This document shows, in pieces, positions 32,745 to 45,020 of a stretch of 64,000 bases of DNA. The stretch comes from Alitta virens (Eukaryota; Annelida; Polychaeta; Phyllodocida; Nereididae). Made by a program: the position numbers and the translations under genes. Location: NCBI GenBank assembly GCA_932294295.1, contig OW028577.1:4493001-4557000 (forward strand), read 5' to 3'. Positions within the stretch are counted from its first letter, which is position 1; every line of letters begins with the position of its first letter. The notes beneath the pieces are model-generated. The model was not told the DNA's origin and did no database searches. It saw only the letters and a program-made list of their open reading frames with translations.

Positions 32745-33945
32745 TTATTTTTTAGCATCATAAATACAGTTATGAAAAAAAGCATACTATATACATATAA
32801 CTCACATGGTACATTACGAAAATATCAGAAAAGGAAGGAAAAAATAATAATAAAAAAAAAAGAAAATTAGTTATTGACAAAGATAGACAGATTGACAAAA
32901 ATAGGTAATATGGATGATTGATGAATGAATATGATTTGGATGGGGCTTGATAGTGGTGGTAATTTTACGAGGAATTATTGCATAGCAATTTGGGATAAGG
33001 CATATTGGATTGTAGTTATCTAATTTGTGTATTTCAAACAGAAACATTGCAATGATGATGGGCTATCTTTACAGTTCTTTATAGTCAGAAGTGGGGAGTT
33101 CCAGGACAAAGCTACTTTATTTCTGATGCGGGGTGGAAGAATGTTGACAGTGTTTCGAATACTATATATATACTTTTTATTGACAATATTATGTCAAATA
33201 TGAGGTTTTAATACATTAAAATTCAACAGAAAATTTTGCAAAACATGAGTATACTGTACATTTTAAAATACTATAAGAATGGCTTAGTCTGTCGGTATAG
33301 AATTGGTCAAAAATATGTTGTGGCAGTTGGTTAAGACCGAATTTGGCATAAAGTTTATAGCACTCTAGATAGTATATGTCAGCTAAATTGAGGAGTTTCA
33401 GAGATTTCAAAATGGGAGTTGTATGGCTATTGTATTTGGCACCATTTACTATTCTTATTGGAAGATTGTCATTCTTTTAATATGTGCATTGTCAGTATTT
33501 CCCCAAGCCACAACACCATGTGTCATATGGGGTACAATAAAAGAATTAGAGATGGTTAAGCGTATTCTTTGTGGCAGAACGTTTTTAATTCTGGATAGTA
33601 TTCCTATTGTCTTTGAAATTTGGCTACATTTCCCAGATATATATTCATTCCATTTCATTTTCTTCTCTATGATAATGCCTAAATTTTTTACAAAATCTAC
33701 TCCCTTAATGCTTACTCCATGAATCTTAATATTTGATGATAAATTAGTTTCTACTAAGTGTACTCTGCTGTGGGGTCTTTCAAAGTGTATAAATTGAGTT
33801 TTATCTATTTTAATTAAGGGACAGCTTATTTGCTGCAAAGCAGTATTCAGCTCTGTATTGACATTGCTGATGAGAGTGTCGGAGCAGATATTGCTGAAAA
33901 GCTGGGTGGTGTCATCTGCAAATAATATTGATTTAGATTACAAGC
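32745..33945 (-). mobile_element. 5'-truncated LINE, 3' part
   Basis: A minus-strand RT fragment (33216-33938) is followed by an AT-rich 3' UTR ending near 32745 in AAAAAATAAA plus a CTAT tail. The 5' end breaks off just before the FADD catalytic motif, as expected of truncated LINE copies. No target duplication was found. Confidence 0.85.
33216..33938 (-). pseudogene. Reverse transcriptase C-terminal half (CR1/Jockey-like), one frameshift
   Basis: The reading begins LFADDTTQLFS, the RT catalytic box, and runs through DKTQFIHF, VKNLGIIIEKKMKWNEYISG and SKTIGILSRIKNVLPQRIRL to VAWGN. These are the conserved palm-to-thumb motifs of non-LTR RTs. After RMTIFQ the frame shifts and continues as LPIRIVNGAKYNSHTTPILK then SLKLLNLADIYYLECYKLYA and LNQLPQ, ending at 33216. 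The enzyme copied element RNA into the genome. This copy lacks the endonuclease, fingers and first catalytic aspartate, and is dead. Confidence 0.88.
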
Positions 33946-35032
33946 TATGCTATAGTGGTTTTCCGAAGAACCACCAAAAGGGAAACATTATTATGATGGT
34001 TTTTATTTTATCATTATATTGCACTTTACACATTTATTAACTTGTAACCAACCAGTAAAAATTTCCGAAATACTTTCATTGGTTCCTTTGGTGTTTCTGT
34101 TGAATTTAAAACGTGAAAATTTCAATCAATGGATACCTTTATTAATGACAATACATATTTGATATGGGTCACTAAGGGCAGATGACAATACAAAGACTCA
34201 ATCTTTTAAATTATCATTTCTGATTGCAACTTGAAAAAAAGTCAAAGAAGCAAAGAACGATTACAGATCACTCACTCTTGGTACAGGATGGAGTACATGG
34301 AATTTCAGTACAATACTGTAGACAGTGACAGTCTGCTAATTTCGATTAACTAAGAACTTCCAAAAGACAACGCAGACAATGACTTTGGGCAAGTCAACAA
34401 CAGAACTTCATTCCGTTTACATTCTGAGGAAATGGATCCAGAGCAAGAAAAGAAGTCAGTGCCTGACAGGAATATCCAGCTTGAGAGTAGAATTGTCTTG
34501 GCTAAATCCGCTGTTCACAATCTTCATCAAAGTTGCACCGAGGAGCTTTGCGAATAAAAGAGCACAGGATCTAGATGCGTCAACCAATCTAACCTTGGTA
34601 TGGCAATAAGGCATGCAAACATTCCCTTGGGATTTTTGTTAGCGATTTACTGTCCAAATCCTCTAAGTTGGCCATGACGCGGTAATGCACAACCCACTGG
34701 TGATGCTTTTTTTATTGCTACAGTGTCTAAATGGCTTTTTCATCGCACTCACAGTACAAAATTTATGAACATACCAACTGCATGGACGTCTACACTGTAG
34801 ATCTGACTGGGTTTGTTTTTGCCTTTCCATCATCGACATTTCTTTTATCTTTTTGTAATTTGTCAGATGGGGCATACAATTTTTTTTCTTTTCAATTAAT
34901 ATTTGTTTGTTTGCAACAACACACAATGTTGTTCGATTGCATTATTTCAAAAGGTCTGGCTTCTAATCCTTGGTAATTTGGATTTATTGATTGTCCGCAA
35001 GGGATAATTGTTCATGCTGACTGCATGACGCA
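33946..35032. other. Spacer, no feature seen
   Basis: No supported gene. Confidence 0.4.
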
Positions 35033-35344
35033 TTATAAAATATATAATAAAATAATCAGCTGTATACATGACCCATCTTTTGTAACGTGGAGCTCTTGGT
35101 AAAACTCTCCACCATTCATTTGTGTCCAACAATGAGTCTGATAATATGGTAGGTTAATGCTACCGTCCTCGTTTGTCCATAATGGCATCTCTTTTTGACC
35201 TTTCTGCGAATAGCTTTTTCCGGAGAAGGTTAATGTCGTGGTCACGTGATGACAATGGAACATTGGGGCTTTGGTAGACCTGAAGTAGGGTCCTTCATTA
35301 GTCTTATTATGGCCATTAACAGGCGGTGTACTTAGCCCATCCAT
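35033..35344 (-). CDS. Unrecognised ORF, possible exon
   Basis: 103 codons on the minus strand with balanced, protein-like composition and several Cys/His/Trp residues (APMFHCHHVTTTLTF, LPYYQTHCWTQMNGGEF). It ends in a hydrophobic stretch just before the stop, where the sequence turns AT-rich. I recognise no domain and see no other copy in the window. It could be a host exon or a chance ORF. Confidence 0.25.
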   Translation of the reverse strand: MDGLSTPPVNGHNKTNEGPYFRSTKAPMFHCHHVTTTLTFSGKSYSQKGQKEMPLWTNEDGSINLPYYQTHCWTQMNGGEFYQELHVTKDGSCIQLIILLYIL

Positions 35345-36089
35345 CTTCTGCCATTGTGGTTCATGTTACAGCCTGTCAGAGGTAGGTCCAACCTATCCAG
35401 ATATAAGGCTTTAACTGATAGACCAAGGTTGTGCCACTAAAGCCCCTTGTTTGACAATATGTAAAGAGCCATCTGAAATGTCAGATGCAGATGGATCGAA
35501 CTGACCTATCTCTGTTTATTGGAATGAATTTAAATATTTTTTTTATAGATGAGTTATTGGATGAGTTCTCGCATAGCTTTAGTGGTTCTTCACGTTATTT
35601 TAAGCAATTCTACCTTACCTCCTATTCCAATAAATGCAATATAAGCATCATCCTCACCCCCTTCAACTTCTATTTGAAGTCTAAAATTATTGACACATTT
35701 TATTATTTTATTTGATAATTATATACCTATATAATATTATGCAAAATAATACTTTAAAGCACAATTATTTGGGGTTGCCATTGATAGCGGAAGTCAACTT
35801 CCTAAGAGGGCAATCCCTATCTCTTAACTGTTTAGTTCATAGGTAAAAATAAATAATCTGAATCTATGGTAATTACTCATGTACAATGTACCACGAACGC
35901 TTTGCCCAAAATGAAATAAATGATAAAAACAATCAAGACTATTTTATTTATTATATGAGTTGTTGATGTCCATTATCATTTAGTATGCTGAAACCACAGA
36001 TAAGAAGGCCACAAGTGACAATGGCCAGAAGAATGTATTGAGCGATGCATCTCATCTAAGTACCCCCCTTTGGTTATTGGTCACAATGG
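35345..36089. other. Spacer left of the satellite
   Basis: AT-rich; no gene supported. Confidence 0.4.
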
Positions 36090-38220
36090 AGTTAAGACCT
36101 GGTCAGAGTACAGTTAAGACCTGGTCAGAGTACAGTTAAGACCTGGTCAGAGTACAGTTAAGACCTGATCAGAGTACTATTAAGACCTGATCAGAGTACA
36201 GTTAAGACCTGGTCAGAGTACAGTTAAGACCTGGCCAGAGTACAATTAAGACCTGGTCAGAGTACAGTTAAGACCTGGCCAGAGTACAGTTAAGACCTGG
36301 TCAGAGTACAGTTAAGACCTGATCAGAGTACAGTTAAGACCTGATCAGAGTACAGTTAAGACCTGGCCAGAGTACAGTTAAGACCTGGCCAGAGTACAGT
36401 TAAGACCTGATCAGAGTACAGTTAAGACCTGGTCAGAGTACAGTTAAGACCTGGTCAGAGTACAGTTAAGACCTGGTCAGAGTACAGTTAAGACCTGGTC
36501 AGAGTACAGTTAAGACCTGGTCAGAGTACAGTTAAGACCTGGTCATAGTACAGTTAAGACCTGGTCAGAGTACAGTTAAGACCTGGTCAGAGTAAAATTA
36601 AGACCTGGTCAGAGTACAGTTAAGACCTGGTCAGAGTAAAATTAAGACCTGGTCAGAGTACAGTTAAGACCTGGTCAGAGTACAGTTAAGACCTGGTCAG
36701 AGTACAATTAAGACCTGGTCAGAGTACAGTTAAGACCTGGTCAGAGTACAGTTAAGACCTGGTCAGAGTACAGTTAAGACCTGGTCAGAGTACAGTTAAG
36801 ACCTGGTCAGAGTAAAGTTAAGATCTGGTAAGAGTAAAGTTAAGACCTGGTCAGAGTACAGTTAAGACCTGGTCAGAGTACAGTTAAGACCTGGTCAGAG
36901 TAGAGTTAAGACCTGATCAGAGTACAGTTAAGACCTGGCCAGAGTACAGTTAAGACCTGATCAGAGTACAGTTAAGACCTGGCCAGAGTACAGTTAAGAC
37001 CTGATCAGAGTACAGTTAAGACCTGGTCAGAGTACAGTTAAGACCTGATCAGAGTACAGTTAAGACCTGGTCAGAGTACAGTTAAGACCTGGTCAGAGTA
37101 CAGTTAAGACCTGATCAGAGTACAGTTAAGACCTGGTCAGAGTACTATTAAGACCTGGTCAGAGTACAGTTAAGACCTGGTCAGAGTACAGTTAAGACCT
37201 GGTCAGAGTACAGTTAAGACCTGATCAGAGTACAGTTAAGACCTGGTCAGAGTACAGTTAAGATCTGGTCAGAGTACAGTTAAGATCTGGTCAGAGTACA
37301 GTTAAGACCTGGTCAGAGTACAGTTAAGACCTGGTCAGAGTAAAATTAAGACCTGGTCAGAGTACAGTTAAGACCTGGTCAGAGTACAGTTAAGACCTGG
37401 TCAGAGTATAGTTAAGACCTGGCCAGAGTACAATTAAGACCTGGTCAGAGTACAGTTAAGACCTGGTCAGAGTACAGTTAAGACCTGGTCAGAGTACAGT
37501 TAAGACCTGGTCAGAGTACAGTTAAGACCTGGTCAGAGTACAGTTAAGATCTGGTCAGAGTAAAATTAAGACCTGGTCAGAGTACAGTTAAGACCTGGTC
37601 AGAGTACAGTTAAGACCTGGTCAGAGTACAGTTAAGACCTGGTCAGAGTACAGTTAAGACCTGGTCAGAGTAAAATTAAGACCTGGTCAGAGTACAGTTA
37701 AGACCTGGTCAGAGTACAGTTAAGATCTGGTCAGAGTAAAATTAAGACCTGGTCAGAGTACAGTTAAGATCTGGTCAGAGTAAAATTAAGACCTGGTCAG
37801 AGTACAGTTAAGACCTGGTCAGAGTACAGTTAAGACCTGGTCAGAGTACAGTTAAGACCTGATCAGAGTACAGTTAAGACCTGGCCAGAGTACAGTTAAG
37901 ACCTGGTCAGAGTACAGTTAAGACCTGGTCAGAGTACAGTTAAGACCTGATCAGAGTACAATTAAGACCTGGTCAGAGTACAGTTAAGACCTGGTCAGAG
38001 TACAGTTAAGACCTGGTCAGAGTACAGTTAAGACCTGGTCAGAGTACTATTAAGACCTGATCAGAGTACAGTAAAGACCTGGTCAGAGTACAGTTAAGAC
38101 CTGGTCAGAGTAAAATTAAGACCTGGTCAGAGTACAGTTAAGACCTGGTCAGAGTACAATTAAGACCTGGTCAGAATACAGTTAAGACCTGGTCAGAGTA
38201 CAGTTAAGACCTGACCAGAT
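36090..38220. repeat. 22-bp satellite, about 97 units
   Basis: An uninterrupted head-to-tail array with core GTTAAGACCTGGTCAGAG. Variants are GATCAG or GGCCAG for GGTCAG, and TAAAA, TACTA or TACAA for TACAG. The variants are interspersed and locally clustered, as in an array homogenised by unequal exchange. Each unit contains the odd palindrome GACCTGGTC. TAA on both strands plus the 22-bp period leaves no ORF. Confidence 0.98.
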
Positions 38221-39100
38221 ATAGTCTATTCATTTTGTGCTGCCATCGTTTTTATACACTTGAACAAATTGATCAGGAAATATTCAGTAGGGTAACTTTA
38301 CTTTCAATTTGACACTGTGGCAATTTCCTGTAACATAAATACCATCTGCTGAATCATTCTCATTTTGCTTAAAAAAAAAATGGTAGAGACTGTAGCTGAA
38401 ACGGAAATGGTTAAGGCACTGCCAGGTCAGTATATCTGAAAATCCTATAAGTTTGCTCTGGCCGAAGCAATTGTGTTATCTACACTACCCTGTAAATCCT
38501 GAGATAACTCTAGTTTGCCTTATACTGAGCCTCTATGGTGATGTATATTCTGGGAGCTGGTCATGTGTACTGACCGAACCTCAGACTAGTAATGCTGGGC
38601 CAATTGAAAGAGAAAAGATGCAGACACAACACTCATTTCAGGTTTAAAATATTTAGATGCTATCTAAGAAATACAATTAGACTGCAGCTGGAAAGCTTCA
38701 CATGTACAAAGTTCATGCTACATTGTGACAAGAAAACATTTCTCAAATATGGTTTACAGTCAAACCAAAAATTGTTCAGACACTCTTGACTTATTTTACA
38801 GATATAAAACTTTGAATAACTTTTAAACTATCATGAAGAATATATTGAAATCACAGCCACAGACAGCAACTTAACCCATAGATCTGAATGTTACTATATA
38901 ATTTGATGCCACTTTAACCTAAACCATTGCTAGAATTGGCATCGAATTCTGAAAGTGTCTGAATAGTTATTCGTGTGACCGTTGTTCCTATGGATAATGC
39001 AGAAAAAAACATACATAACTGTTGACACAGCTTTGTTGTAGTTCTGTGGAATTTCTCCAAATATCCCATATTCCTGTATTTTCCCATTCCTATTGATTCG
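38221..39100. other. Spacer, no feature seen
   Basis: No supported gene. Confidence 0.4.
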
Positions 39101-39246
39101 CTGATATAACTGACTAATTTCCAAAACCAGGGCACATAAAGTGATTAAATCAAATAGTATGATGGCATTATTTCCCTGTCCGAGCAGTTGCTACAGATAC
39201 AATAGCATATGAAAATAAAAGAAATTCTGATTCTGATTCTGATTCT
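39101..39246 (+). mobile_element. Likely LINE 3' end with CTGATT tail
   Basis: GAAAATAAAAGAAATTCTGA is followed by three CTGATT units. This is the AATAAA-plus-short-repeat terminus typical of CR1/L2-like LINEs. Non-coding. Confidence 0.5.
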
Positions 39247-39976
39247 ATGGTCTTGCCAAATCAATAAACTTTCTTGTTAGGCTTTTTTTTTAAATAAAAT
39301 CCTCAAGAATACAATTAGGCCTACGACTGATCCATCACTTTAGGCGAATGTTCCCATGGTTACCACGAACTTACAGGTCATTGAACCAATCAATCATTTA
39401 GTACTTCCAACGAAACTTTTATTTGGTTTTTAACTGTCAATGATGACTGAAGATCAATCGATGTGGTGAATGTACGATTTCAGATCTCATACACAATGCA
39501 TGGAAATGCCTTTTTAGATAAATTTTGAGGAGTCATTTTGCCGCTAAATGTAGAGTTAGGTAGATTCAGGAATATACCGCTTGAAAATCGACTTTCGTCT
39601 CAGGTCTAATCAAGAAAATAAGGTATATAAACGAATCCACAATAGTTATTGCTTTCTGTTTGCCCAGACAATATGCTATATACTGAGTGAGCACTGAATA
39701 TTATTACTGATATAATAAAGTTGTTTATAAGAGGAAGCAATTAGCCTATTTCCAATATGCATTGTTGTCTATCATGGTGCATTCTCGACTGCACTTAGCT
39801 TCATAATATTCTATTTTCCTGCCAAACATCACGAAGTCTGTAATTTTCTTAAAAATTCTCTAAATGCTAGTCTCTGTCAGAAGGGAGAAAACAAGCAAAA
39901 TATGATTGACTGTCTCTCATTCTGAATTAATGCACAGATGACATTTCCAATTGACCTTTTTAAGAAAGAGTTTCCG
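39247..39976. other. Spacer before copy A
   Basis: No supported feature. Confidence 0.4.
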
Positions 39977-40624
39977 ATTTCTAATTTGTACATGTGTACA
40001 TTAATTGTGAAACATATAGACCAACAGATCCAATTTACAATAGAAGGCTCTGGTAATTTGCCAAGTTAGTGGTGAAAAAAAAATTTCCATATATTGTTTC
40101 TGCCAAGACAATTGCTGTGTGTTAACAACAGTCCATTTAAGCTGTCATGATTTTAGATCAGGTATATTTGGCATACGTTCCTGGGTTGCATTTGTCTATC
40201 CAGTAACTCCTAAGTGTGATCTTAAAACTGCCTGTAGACAAAATATATATGTTTATTTTACTGCAAAATTCATTGATTTGGAAACCAATCTCAGCGACTT
40301 AGCTAAACTCCAGATGACATCAAGTGAATCCAAGACTCTCATTGGTTGAGGGACTGTTTTGGCCAACGGTAGTTCTTGATTCACATGACATAATCTGGAG
40401 TTTAGCTTCCAAGGTTGGTTTCCAAGTCAATTAATCTCGCTGTAAATAACACAACTTTGTCCATATTTGTAATATGTAATTTGTTTTGGTTTCTAAATAT
40501 TTTAATACATATTTATCACAGCAATTTTACATAACATTCTAGAATTTAAATACATTTTTAACACGTTGGAGGTAGGTACCATAAGGCATTTCACCTGTTG
40601 TCTACCTACTACATGTTCATTTAC

Positions 40625-41075
40625 AAATAACAACATGTGCAATTTCATTTTGTGCTGCATACGAGGCATGAGGACTGTGATATTATATCTGTGATTTTAG
40701 ATGTAATTAATTTTAGAAATGATGATTTTACAATCAATGGTTTTACTGGTGCTGAGATGGATTTTATGTTAAACTTTTTATGTACAACTTAATATCGTTT
40801 TTTTTATTTAATGTCGTTATTACATGTTTATTTTAAATGACATATATATATATTCTACTACTTGTATAATTTATAGTTTTGTACCTGTCTATTCCATGTT
40901 TCATGTGAATGAATAAATGATTTATATATATATATATCCTGTTCCTAATGGTTGAATAAGTTAAACTTTTTGAGTGAAGCACAATGGCTAGGATGGTGTT
41001 CAACCAAACCCTTGGTTAAAGGTGGTATGATTTTGATGGTAAGTTCTGCAGCAGATACATAGGGCAGAATCTTTT
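40625..41075 (+). mobile_element. Extra block in copy A, including a possible LINE 3' end
   Basis: Copy B goes directly from CTACCTACTGTATGTTCG to TTTTGATAAAAAAGAAAC (56615-56650), whereas A has about 430 bp more. The extra block contains GAATGAATAAATGATTTATA followed by a TA repeat, as at a LINE 3' terminus. Insertion in A or deletion in B cannot be told apart without a third copy. Confidence 0.6.
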
Positions 41076-41413
41076 TTATAAAAAAGAAACAAGCCATTGT
41101 TAAAAGGCATAAGATTGTAAAACATTTCTCACAGCTCCACAGTTTGGAAGTCTCTCACAGACTGAAGCATGCATAAAATTCCAGCTTAATATCCCCGCTT
41201 CCTTTGATGTGAAATGTATGATGTCCATTATTGATGGCAAATTATACTTAAGTGCACGCTGTAGTTCATGGCTGGCATCACAGGGGGAAGATGCATCGTC
41301 ATAGCAGCATCTTTGATGAATCTAACAATCAGAGGCTGGATATAATCTACAGTAAATTTCCATCCCAAGTTCAGTTATGGCTTGATGAGGTTGGTCTGAA
41401 GCATGATCAGTCA

Positions 41414-41902
41414 GTTCTTGTGACTATGTTTGAGACCTAATGGCATCACTGCCGTATCAGGCACATTTAACCATCTGTTGCATACAATTACTTACATCAA
41501 ATTCATAATCATAAAGTTAGGGTTATATGATGACAATAAGATTATGATGTGGAATGTGCGAATCGAATGTATGAATTTAAGACTATGGAAGAGGTTATCT
41601 AATTGTATCCCAATATATACTTATTGCAGGGTACTTGTACAAGCAAATTATCATCTTATACCAAGTTCTTGTGACTATGTTGAGACCTAATGGCATCACT
41701 GCCGTATCAGGCACATTTATTCATCTGTTGCATACAATTACTTACATCTAATTCGATGACCATAATATTATGATGTGGAATGTGTGAGTCAAATGTATGA
41801 ATGAATGAATGGATGGCACAACTTAAGACTATTTTGGAAGAAGCTAATGGTATCCCAATACATACTCATTGCAGGGTACATGCATAAGCAAATTATCATC
41901 TA
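41414..41902. repeat. 251-bp tandem duplication inside copy A
   Basis: GTTCTTGTGACTATG starts at 41414 and again at 41665, and the following 240 bp match. Copy B has a single unit (about 56781-57030). Confidence 0.88.
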
Positions 41903-42045
41903 ATATTATTATTATTATTATTAATTGATAAAGCGCCAGTTCCAGAGAATACTGCTCACAGGCACTGTACATAAAATAAGAAATTGAGTTAATATATAAT
42001 GTTTAAAAGTAACAAATATAAAAATTATATAAAATCGGTAATACC
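41903..42045 (-). mobile_element. Retroposon-like insertion with ATT tail, copy A only
   Basis: An ATT microsatellite followed by AAAGCGCCAGTTCC and GGCACTGTACATAAAATAAG is absent at the matching point of B, where TATACCAAGTTCATCC is continuous. The orientation is inferred from the tail. Confidence 0.6.
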
Positions 42046-42359
42046 CAAGTTCATCCTGCTAAGACTTGCTAAACCATAACATTAGAGCAGGACAGATAAT
42101 CCAGGACCATCAGAAAAGCTGAGTAATACTTTCACGCTTGTTTTCCCTGGGAGTTTGCCTCATCTTTTTGGCCCTGATGTCAGTATCCTGACACAACATG
42201 GTGGCATATGTTTGTAGAATCAGACCTGAAGAGTTGACTACACCATCCCTCATTGATAGAACTATGAATACTACTAGAATGGTCTACCTAATTGTGGAAA
42301 ACTTCTTAACTTCTATGTTCTCCAAAATAGAGGTTAACCACAAGACTTTTTCAAAATGC

Positions 42360-42620
42360 TCATCCATATGGTGCCATTGTGAAGTATGGTGGCAACTGTA
42401 GTTTCTTGGTCTTAACTTTGGCAACCACATTGCGGCAGTTTATATTTTTCTCGTGACCTACTTCATCCACATAGCTTGTCACATGACTGTCTGCGATGTT
42501 ACCTGCCATGAGGCTGTCAACTTCCTTCTGCAGCTGTCCACACAGGCTTACCACGTTTCGTAATCTTGTTTTGTGGCAGTTCCATATAAACCTTTTACAC
42601 ATTGTATTGTCTGGCCACAT
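42360..42620 (-). CDS. Module piece 2, conserved minus-strand ORF (copy A)
   Basis: 86 codons: CKRFIWNCHKTRLRNVVSLC, then GQLQKEVDSLMAGNIADSHV and TSYVDEVG. The same peptide is readable at 57391-57600 and at 15090-15345. Lengths differ between copies and flanking stops are not conserved, so this is more likely a relic than a working gene. No family recognised. Confidence 0.3.
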   Translation of the reverse strand: MWPDNTMCKRFIWNCHKTRLRNVVSLCGQLQKEVDSLMAGNIADSHVTSYVDEVGHEKNINCRNVVAKVKTKKLQLPPYFTMAPYG

Positions 42621-42670
42621 TTAATGAGCTTGTCTCAACAGAATGGTGCTGCACAGAGAGTACAGGTACT

Positions 42671-43774
42671 AAAGTACATTGCCATATATTATTCCCAGGA
42701 CTTGTAATATGATAAATACTTCACATGAAGTATAGGTCCAATGACAAAGTCAAATATCAGGCAAACATGATGAGCTACAAGCTTATTTCAAACATTGCAC
42801 TAAAAACTGCCCTGACCAAGAATGACACATATATTTAAAATCAATTGACTCATTTGAGCAGTTAAACTACAAAATACATTGATTCAAAGCAGTAGGTGAT
42901 ATATAAATATGGTTAACTAACAGTTCTATTTTCTGTATAATAATAAACAATGATATAACTGCTCTGTGAAACAGTGCACACATTTTGGAAGGATTTCAGT
43001 CAAAATCTGCACCGAAATAATTAATTGCCAAAATCAGGTATCTGCCTCAATAACAGACATATTTACCATGTAATTTTACTGAGTTGTAGGAAATGCTTTT
43101 GGTAAAGCTTAGGCCTTTTTCCATATGAGGGATATACTTACGCAAACAGAATTCTACTATATTCAAGAAAACTGAGAGAAGTATTATATTTCTGTGGCTA
43201 GAATTACCTAGAATACTTCAAGCTTTGTGACTTATCATGGTTTATGTTTCGCTTGGGAATGCAGTAGTGGCTAACAGTAGTCCAGGGGGTTTATGATACA
43301 GTACAACTACCTAATACAATAAGAAGTCAATGTCCCTGATTTGAGACAAGCAGAAAAACAGTATTTTTTGGCAAATTCCATTGCTTTACTGTTACTGTAT
43401 TTCTTGTCTTTTATTCCTACTTCGATTGATATTGTTTCATTTATTAAAACAAAAAGAATATTTGAGTCACATTGTAGTCTGGCAATTTTACCGTCAAATA
43501 TCCCTCAATCTATTTCCAGAAGTGTGAATTCATAACATCATAACTTATCATCACCTTCGTATGCACCCTAACAGACAGTCACATAAGATAAACAAGTTTC
43601 TATCCAAAACTTGTGAAAAAAAACAGCGAGAGTTATACTTTTCAAGGCCATGTCCTCAAGCTAGATTCTTTATCAGGTGATACTGCTTTGTAAGTAAGTC
43701 TTCCACATGATCTCTTGATCTTAAGAATCTTCAGCCATGTCTTTACTTAAATTGAAGAGCCACATGGTTTGATT
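42671..43774. other. Copy A interior, no separate feature
   Basis: Colinear with about 57651-58859 in copy B. No gene seen. Confidence 0.5.
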
Positions 43775-44110
43775 TTGTAGCCTATGCCTAGACGAAAATA
43801 CTTGTGTTGCAGTGCTGCTTTCCTAATCATGGTAATGTCCTTCACAGCAATTCCTGACTTGATCTATGCTCTTCACACCAAAGATCAGTATTCAGCGAGG
43901 TGTTTCTTCCTGTGATCACCAATGACACATACTATGACATCGCATAAATTGCATTAGTCAGCCTAGAAGTTCACCAAGGTGAAAGGTGAATAGTCATTGT
44001 GAGACTGGAGTCAGGGTGAGAACTTTCATGAATGATGCTATTATCAAGTTAATAAATACATCGCTTCATCCACAATCCTAGCAGTGGGCTGACAAACGCC
44101 ACCATAAGAC
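43775..44110 (-). repeat. Module piece 1 in copy A
   Basis: Same piece as 58860-59140, the inverse of 13260-13545, and (diverged) 27100-27430. The minus strand keeps a protein-like reading around SGIAVKDITMIRKAALQHK, although frames are broken here. Confidence 0.65.
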
Positions 44111-44344
44111 ATATCCAACTTTGTCTCCTATCTTAAATCTTATTCCCTGGTTAATGCCATGTGTAATGCATTGGCGCCACTATAATATGTGTCACCGCCT
44201 GTAAGTAAATATAGTAATATGGTAATTTATTGATACTCATCCCATGATTTGTGGGAAATTTTAAATTTTCCTCTTGGCCTCATGAACAATTTAAAGTTAA
44301 AAATTGTGTGCTTTGCTTACACCGTGGTTGTCTATTGCAACCTA

Positions 44345-44722
44345 CAGTTAGTTTCATAAAATATGGTCGACTCCAGACAGCTGCAGCAACATCTTCCTAG
44401 CTGTAGCTATAACTGGCTAAATCCAGCTGCTTCTGTCTACTCCTAGCTTGTAGTCAGCTTACACCTACCACCATTGAAACATGTAAGAAATTTATCTTAT
44501 ATATCATAAATATGTGCGTACAATAGCATTTTTTCTAAAATGACAAATATGTGTAACTCTCAACTGATACACCAAATGGTGCTGCAAGCAATTTCAGATC
44601 CGGATTTGAGTAGCCAGCTATAGCCAGACAGTTCCATGTAGTGGCTGGTAGCATCACACAGCAGAATTTGTCTAGCTTTGTCCAGGTTCAATTTGACAGC
44701 TTGTTTTTAATGAAACTAACTG
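44345..44722. mobile_element. TA-flanked MITE, 378 bp, copy A
   Basis: The ends are inverted (CAGTTAGTTTCAT left, ATGAAACTAACTG right) with TA on each side. The interior has further mirrored motifs (AGCTGTAGCTATAACTGGCT and AGCCAGCTATAGCCAGAC). Other copies are at 59393-59767 and 60468-60785. Tc1/mariner-like by target; non-coding. Confidence 0.88.
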
Positions 44723-44884
44723 TACAAAATACATCTGGCAAACAGAGAATGGTTTTAATGTTATAACTTATATATGATGTCAAGATACCCACAGGATGTC
44801 TGTTATTGGCAACTCATTTAAGATTCTTTGTACCATCATGAAAACTATATACAACTATGATCAGACTAATTTACTTTCACAAAT

Positions 44885-45020
44885 TTCTTATATAATTTAT
44901 TAGGAATTGAGCCCCTTGTTTTTAAACCATGTTTTTGTATGTTTTTATGCTATATATTGTGTATGTATTTCTTTTCTGTACCCCAGTTGTGGGGGTTAAA
45001 TGAATTAAATAAAAATGGAT
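44885..45020 (+). mobile_element. Likely LINE 3' UTR hairpin and tail, copy A
   Basis: TACCCCAGTTGTGGGGGTTA forms a small hairpin followed by TTAAATAAAAATGGATGA. A hairpin before the AATAAA-type tail is seen at many CR1/L2-like 3' ends. The matching site is in B near 59940-60050. Confidence 0.4.

Noticed and set aside
36090..38220. Possible CRISPR-like array
   Set aside because: Units are contiguous with no unique spacers, and the context is eukaryotic.
36090..38220. Nuclear-receptor half-sites (AGGTCA-like) in the satellite
   Set aside because: The unit has TGGTCA and GACCTGG but no proper AGGTCA pair with a known spacing.
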